Origin: Epiperipatus broadwayi | Taxonomy: Eukaryota; Onychophora; Udeonychophora; Euonychophora; Peripatidae | Direction: 5' to 3' | Length of the DNA stretch: 64,000 nucleotides | NCBI GenBank assembly: GCA_028023455.1 | Contig: JAQFVV010000356.1 | Location: 499,893-563,892, forward strand | Shown: in pieces, positions 59,667 to 64,000 of the stretch | How positions within the stretch are numbered: position 1 is the stretch's first letter | How the letters are laid out: the number at the start of each line of letters is the position of its first letter | Translations under genes and position numbers: made by a program | Notes under the pieces: generated by a model | Database searches by the model: none | The model's input: the letters and a program-made list of their open reading frames with translations, nothing else | Told to the model about the DNA's origin: nothing

Positions 59667-59866
59667 GTCTCAAAAGAATTACAAATTTTGCATTTACATA
59701 GTTTGTCTACATATAATATCCTGGATTGTCCATTATCATTTGAACACCATTAGCAAATCAATTACTTATAATAGAAAGGAAAAAATTGTTGCTAAATTGT
59801 CCTTGTTGCTAATTTGACATGCATATCCTTCTAAGTTTTTTTATAATGTTTAATTTCCTCAATTCA

Positions 59867-62800
59867 CTATAACATAGATCTAATCTTAAGTAATGACCAG
59901 GTTGCTGCATAAATGTCAGGTCTGGCCAGTCTCTTATCCCTTTTCTGTATTATTTCAAGTTTATTTGAAAAAGTAACTGGATGTCTCCTGGAATTGTTAC
60001 CAATTAGAAAAGTGCATCTAGTACACCAGTATGCATATAGCACAAAGGTTGCTGCCCTGACACTTGGTGTTAATCCTTCTCTAAATGCAGAAATCAATTG
60101 ATGCATTGTTACATTAGACCTCCTGTAACTGCTAGTTATGAGATTTCTTATGTGCCTAAGTCCCTCACAGTGATATAGCAGATGTGATAGGGTTTCCTCA
60201 GCTCGATGGCATAACCCACAAAAGGGATCAATTGACGTATACAATCTTTTATGGCAAAGAAAATATGTGGTAGGTAATGCAGATAGATTAAGTTTTATTA
60301 GAAAATTGAAAAACTTTGGTTCTAAGGCCCATCGTTTATACCTTTTAACCAATTGCTTATTATTAATTCCCAGTATTGGTTCTAAAGCAATTGTGTTATT
60401 ATCTTCATGCATTAATTCATAAATTTCCCAGTATTTGTATTTATTAATAAATTGCTCTGGGATTTTTGATTCTGTTTTACAAAGATGTATTAATTGTTCA
60501 AAATATGATAATTTTTTTGGTGGTGGTTTATCAGTTGGAATGACCTCTATGAGCTGCTTAATTTTTGGAAATTGTTTAATAATATCAATTATATTGTTCA
60601 TCATTCTCTGTTTTGCAAAAATACCAATATCATGTAAGCCCAAACCATTTTTATTCAATGGCTGACATAGTTTTGCCATTGATATTGCCACGACTTTCCT
60701 TGACCATAGTAGTTGATTGCAAATGGTCTTAATTTTGGAGATAAAAGCTTTTGAGAAAGCAACCACTGGCATAAAGTAAACTATCTTAGTCATCATCAAA
60801 CTATTAATCAATTGAATCTTGGAATATACTGACATATAGGTATTGGATAGAGAGTCTGCTATTTTCTGTATTTCATTTTTCAATTTGTTCTGCAAATGAC
60901 ATCTCATTCCAGTAGTCCCTAGATGGAATGGAAATCCAAGGAATGAGCCTGGCTTTGCCTGGAAAATGGATGTGCATGGCCTTCCTGTGAATATAGTCCA
61001 TGCTGCTGTTTTTTCTGGATTGAAACTTAGTTTAAATTCCTTTGAGTATTCTTCTAAAATCATCTGTAGTTTTGGTATCTGCCTTTTTGATTTCAGGAAA
61101 ACTGTAATATCATCCATGTATGCAATGCAGGTCAATTTTTGACCTGTTCCTGGGATTTCCATTCCCTCAAATGCCTGTTGTAATCGGACAAGAAGTGGAT
61201 TTATATATAAAATAAATAAGATGGCACTAAGTGGAGACCCTTGTGAAAGTGATTTAGTTGGTGTGAAAGCTGGTGAATTTCTGCCATTTAGAGTAATGTG
61301 AAGCTCACGATTTAAGAGTAAATTTGTTATAACATATATATGTGATTTTGGCATTTCAGTGTCATTCAATAATCTCAACAGTATAGATATATCAACATTG
61401 TCAAAAGCCGAAGCAATATCCAGCTGTACAACAATCGGGCCATATCTTTTCTTTTCTCTAACTGATGTCAAAATAGCCTTAAATAACATAGCAGCTTGTG
61501 TGGTAGATGAATGTTTTTTAGCAAACTGAGCTGGTGAAATCATCGGTAAAATAAATGGTTCTATTTTATCTTTAATTACTTTCTCTAAAATCTTTATGGG
61601 CAATGGACCCATTGATATTGGCCTTATCTCTGATAACAAAGGAATGGGCTTCTTTTTTTTATTAAACGGCACGATCGCGATTGTATTAACTCCCTCCATT
61701 GTTATTATTCCCTGCGATAAATAATTTGCCAGCTGACACAGGCATTTGCTAGTCAGTTTGTCAAGGTGTTTTAATATGAACAGTGGAATTCCAGGGCTTC
61801 CTGGGTGACAGTTGTTGTCCATTTTATTCATTTTCATTATAAAATCATCTATAGTATATGGTGATTCAGTCTCTGCCATTCCAAATACATTTGGCTGGTA
61901 TTGTATCAATTTTCCTGGTCCCAGCTTATCTTTAAAATAGTTAAGAATTGGTAATATCATATTATTTCCAGTAAATGTTTCATTGTTTATTTTAATTGCT
62001 AATGGCACTTTGATTTCAGGTCCCCTCCCTAATGCCCATCTAATATATTGCTGAGTCCATGTGTGTTGATGCATTAGGCATATTCTACTTTTTTTATTTT
62101 TTAAATAGCTCTTCAGTGTTTCACATGCTTTGTTATAAGCATTTGTTAGTATATGTATACGTTTCTGTGTGTGCTGATTAGGAGTTATGGCCACAATACG
62201 TTTATGAATTTGTTCTGCAAGCTTCAACAACCCTGAGGGAGGTGGCTGATTTTTCACTATATGATTAATGTTAAATGACAGGATATTAATGTAAGCTAAA
62301 TATTGCTGTATTGGGTTAAAGGTCATTGAAAGAATTTTATTCCACATAATATAAGTCTCTGAAAAAATAAATTCGGGTGTTAAGGTTGGAATCAACATTC
62401 TTATTGTTCTAGTTAATTGCAGTCTAGAGACTTGTATATTACTGAGGTCAATTGATATGAACTGAGCTGAGTGATCAGAAATTGCTGAAGGGATTAACTT
62501 CATGCTTATTAGATGATGAAACACTGGAGAGTAAAAACAAAGATCAATTAATGATGAAAATCGGCCATTATGAAATGAAACAGCATCTTCAGGTAAGTAA
62601 CCCCTTGCACTCATCAATGGAATTGATAATTTATGTATCCACTTATTTATAAACTCATCATATGTTACATTGCAGTCTCCAATCAAAATTGTTGGATTAG
62701 CTGTAGATCCCAGTGTTGAATTAATTGTGGCAATTATTGTATTTATTTTATATTTTTGCAATGGCATATAAACAAAGATTACATTTATTTTAATTATTTT

Positions 62801-63103
62801 GTGAAATAAAGTAACGATTAATAGATTTGCATCAATGTATATGATTTGAAAATTGGTAAACTGGCAAGCAGTAGCTATCAAAAGACCTGTACCAGCTGAT
62901 GGAGAGGTAGAGTCTCTTGAACATGCAACAAAGCCCTCACTATTTAGAAATTTTGCTGGATCAATTTGTGACCCTGCATAAATTTTGGTTTCAAGCAGTC
63001 CCATTATATGAGGTTTTGTTTCCTTGATCCATTGTTTCAACTTAAATATCTTTTCTATTGAATTCAAACCCCGTACATTAAAAGAAGCAATTTTAATTTT
63101 CAT
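59867..63103 (-). CDS. LINE ORF2: apurinic endonuclease-reverse transcriptase, 1078 residues
   Basis: Nicks target DNA and copies the element RNA at the nick. Residues 1-220 are an AP-like endonuclease with IASFNVRGLNS (Asn9), LLETK (Glu38), GDCN (143-146) and SDH (209-211). The reverse transcriptase spans about 430-760: IRPISMGP (494-500), motif A VVQLDIASAFD (Asp562), motif B SLSQGSPLS (618-626) and the catalytic YMDD (662-665), where Met is less common than Ala in LINEs. A C-terminal knuckle CGLC..H..C occupies 962-979. There is no RNase H domain. The length is typical of L1/Tx1-type ORF2. The start is the first ATG after the ORF1 stop, and the endonuclease begins there at once. No stops or frameshifts are seen, and all key residues named are present. 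Clade assignment (L1/Tx1-like) is an inference. Confidence 0.92.
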   Translation of the reverse strand: MKIKIASFNVRGLNSIEKIFKLKQWIKETKPHIMGLLETKIYAGSQIDPAKFLNSEGFVACSRDSTSPSAGTGLLIATACQFTNFQIIYIDANLLIVTLFHKIIKINVIFVYMPLQKYKINTIIATINSTLGSTANPTILIGDCNVTYDEFINKWIHKLSIPLMSARGYLPEDAVSFHNGRFSSLIDLCFYSPVFHHLISMKLIPSAISDHSAQFISIDLSNIQVSRLQLTRTIRMLIPTLTPEFIFSETYIMWNKILSMTFNPIQQYLAYINILSFNINHIVKNQPPPSGLLKLAEQIHKRIVAITPNQHTQKRIHILTNAYNKACETLKSYLKNKKSRICLMHQHTWTQQYIRWALGRGPEIKVPLAIKINNETFTGNNMILPILNYFKDKLGPGKLIQYQPNVFGMAETESPYTIDDFIMKMNKMDNNCHPGSPGIPLFILKHLDKLTSKCLCQLANYLSQGIITMEGVNTIAIVPFNKKKKPIPLLSEIRPISMGPLPIKILEKVIKDKIEPFILPMISPAQFAKKHSSTTQAAMLFKAILTSVREKKRYGPIVVQLDIASAFDNVDISILLRLLNDTEMPKSHIYVITNLLLNRELHITLNGRNSPAFTPTKSLSQGSPLSAILFILYINPLLVRLQQAFEGMEIPGTGQKLTCIAYMDDITVFLKSKRQIPKLQMILEEYSKEFKLSFNPEKTAAWTIFTGRPCTSIFQAKPGSFLGFPFHLGTTGMRCHLQNKLKNEIQKIADSLSNTYMSVYSKIQLINSLMMTKIVYFMPVVAFSKAFISKIKTICNQLLWSRKVVAISMAKLCQPLNKNGLGLHDIGIFAKQRMMNNIIDIIKQFPKIKQLIEVIPTDKPPPKKLSYFEQLIHLCKTESKIPEQFINKYKYWEIYELMHEDNNTIALEPILGINNKQLVKRYKRWALEPKFFNFLIKLNLSALPTTYFLCHKRLYTSIDPFCGLCHRAEETLSHLLYHCEGLRHIRNLITSSYRRSNVTMHQLISAFREGLTPSVRAATFVLYAYWCTRCTFLIGNNSRRHPVTFSNKLEIIQKRDKRLARPDIYAATWSLLKIRSML

Positions 63104-63162
63104 TTATAAAAATTTACTTTTTACTTTGAATTTATTTAAATTTACTTTATCTTTAATTATCC
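63104..63162 (-). other. ORF1-ORF2 intergenic spacer
   Basis: If ORF1 ends in the shifted frame (stop at 63163-63165), the spacer is about 60 nt of A-rich sequence. Reinitiation is one possible mode of ORF2 translation. Confidence 0.5.
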
Positions 63163-64000
63163 TTATTTTAGGCTGTCTATCAATTGTAAATCTTGGGCAT
63201 CTTCGAATTCACTTTCAGTTTCAACATCAGTATATCTGTCCATTTGATACCGTTCTCCTGTGTCATCAAACATAAGCTCTCCTAATTTTAGCTTTTTTCC
63301 TGTTTTCCTGTTTTTTTTTGGGTCTTCCTGGCTTTCTCTTCTGTTCACTATTAACCTGAGTAACTTGTTGCATATTTGGCATTATTGTCTGAGTAATCTC
63401 AGTATTCGTATTGTTCCTAGTTCTTTGTTTTTTAGATAATTCCAGTTCTTCATCCAAATTCATATTCTCTTCATTATATTGCTTCCCATCAACATTTTTT
63501 TTAAATGTGTGTTTGTCTATATTTTTTTCTAAAGCTTTAATCACATGCATTTGTATATCATTCCCTTTTTTTTCTTTTACTTTTGTATTATTTATCTTAA
63601 GGTACACTTTTTCCTCCAACCTTAATGAAAAATCTGGAATCTTCCCAATTTTGCTATCATCATTATTTACATTTGCAGTTTCATTTTCTTGCTTATCTGT
63701 ATTCATATGTGTTTGTATAGAATTTTTTTCCTTTTCACTTCCTTGAGTTCCCACATCTGATGTCAGTATTTGCTTTACAACTCTTTGTTTATAGCTTGTT
63801 TTCTTTTCTAGTCTTTCTTCTGATAAATCAAATCCTTTGTTATTTCTGTTCTTTGGACAGTCTATAATCAAATGGCTTCTTTCTCCACAGCCAAAACATT
63901 GTGGTCTTAGCCCTTTAATGTTTAAGTATAATACTGCTCCATGATCCATAATTTGCCTTGGAATTTCTTCTGGTTTAATATGCTGGTGCAGCTTTATCTT
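63163..64000 (-). CDS. LINE ORF1 (partial): RNA-binding protein with CCHC knuckle and a frame change
   Basis: The frame is open from the window edge and reads LHQHIKPEEIPRQIMDHG, then the zinc knuckle CFGCGERSHLIIDC (CX2CX4HX4C; about 63901-63860), then a long hydrophilic Lys/Glu/Asn-rich region ending KRKPGRPKK. In the frame as read it stops at 63266. A +1 change within a run of nine A (minus strand; 63319-63311) would instead continue into KKLKLGELMFDDTGERYQMD and an acidic tail ending LIDSLK at 63163. That tail looks like the genuine C-terminus. A one-base insertion (or sequencing error) in the A run is the simplest cause; programmed frameshifting is possible. The N-terminus is outside the window. 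Confidence 0.75.

Noticed and set aside
63411-63746. 111-codon Ser/Phe-rich plus-strand ORF
   Set aside because: Antisense to the Lys/Glu-rich part of LINE ORF1.

Overview
This is about 64 kb of very A+T-rich (roughly three quarters A+T by eye) metazoan-type intergenic or intronic DNA. No operons, rRNA genes, functional tRNA genes or complete host genes are visible. Almost everything recognisable is a transposable element at some stage of decay: non-LTR retrotransposons, Penelope-like elements (PLEs), an LTR-retrotransposon relic, Merlin and hAT DNA transposons, a tRNA-derived SINE, and many (TA)n, (ATT)n and (ATTG)n microsatellites. This mix fits a repeat-rich invertebrate genome; the species cannot be named from the sequence.

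Layout. 0-11 kb: mostly unclassified A+T-rich DNA with a few splice-bounded ORFs that may be host exons (278-446, 2269-2347, 2965-3081, 10335-10658), a minisatellite at 1.7-2.0 kb, and a hammerhead-bearing palindrome at 7.7-8.5 kb. 11-15 kb: LTR-retroelement relics on the minus strand (a TATA promoter near 11.3 kb and a Ty3/gypsy-like gag-protease relic at 12.7-14.0 kb), then a near-perfect palindrome at 14.2-14.4 kb. 15-22 kb: three more palindromes and SINE pieces. 22-25 kb: a broken Merlin transposase between diverged inverted arms. 25-33 kb: PLE endonuclease fragments, a second Merlin fragment, a hAT MITE and a hAT transposase relic. 35.8-37.8 kb: a decayed copy of the LINE that lies almost intact at 59.4-64.0 kb. 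38-57 kb: mostly unclassified A+T-rich DNA with a PLE fragment (43 kb), a palindrome (45 kb), an RTE-like LINE 3' end (49 kb), a complete SINE insertion (51 kb) and another LINE relic (52-53 kb). 57.7-59.3 kb: a head-to-head inverted PLE. 59.4-64.0 kb: a young LINE on the minus strand with an uninterrupted 1078-residue endonuclease/reverse transcriptase ORF2 and the 3' part of ORF1.

The main observation concerns seven palindromic insertions (7.8-8.5, 14.2-14.4, 15.6-16.2, 18.6-19.0, 20.6-21.2, 45.1-45.4 and 57.7-59.3 kb), plus an eighth at 28.2 kb that has lost half of the motif. They contain hammerhead-ribozyme-like cores, and wherever both arms carry the core it is on the outward-pointing strand of each arm. 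In one subfamily the hammerhead stem I keeps pairing despite sequence change. In another the motif sits next to a degenerate tRNA-like segment, and in the largest copy it follows a PLE GIY-YIG ORF. Hammerheads in PLEs are established; the palindromic, head-to-head, tRNA-like-containing architecture is what deserves checking.
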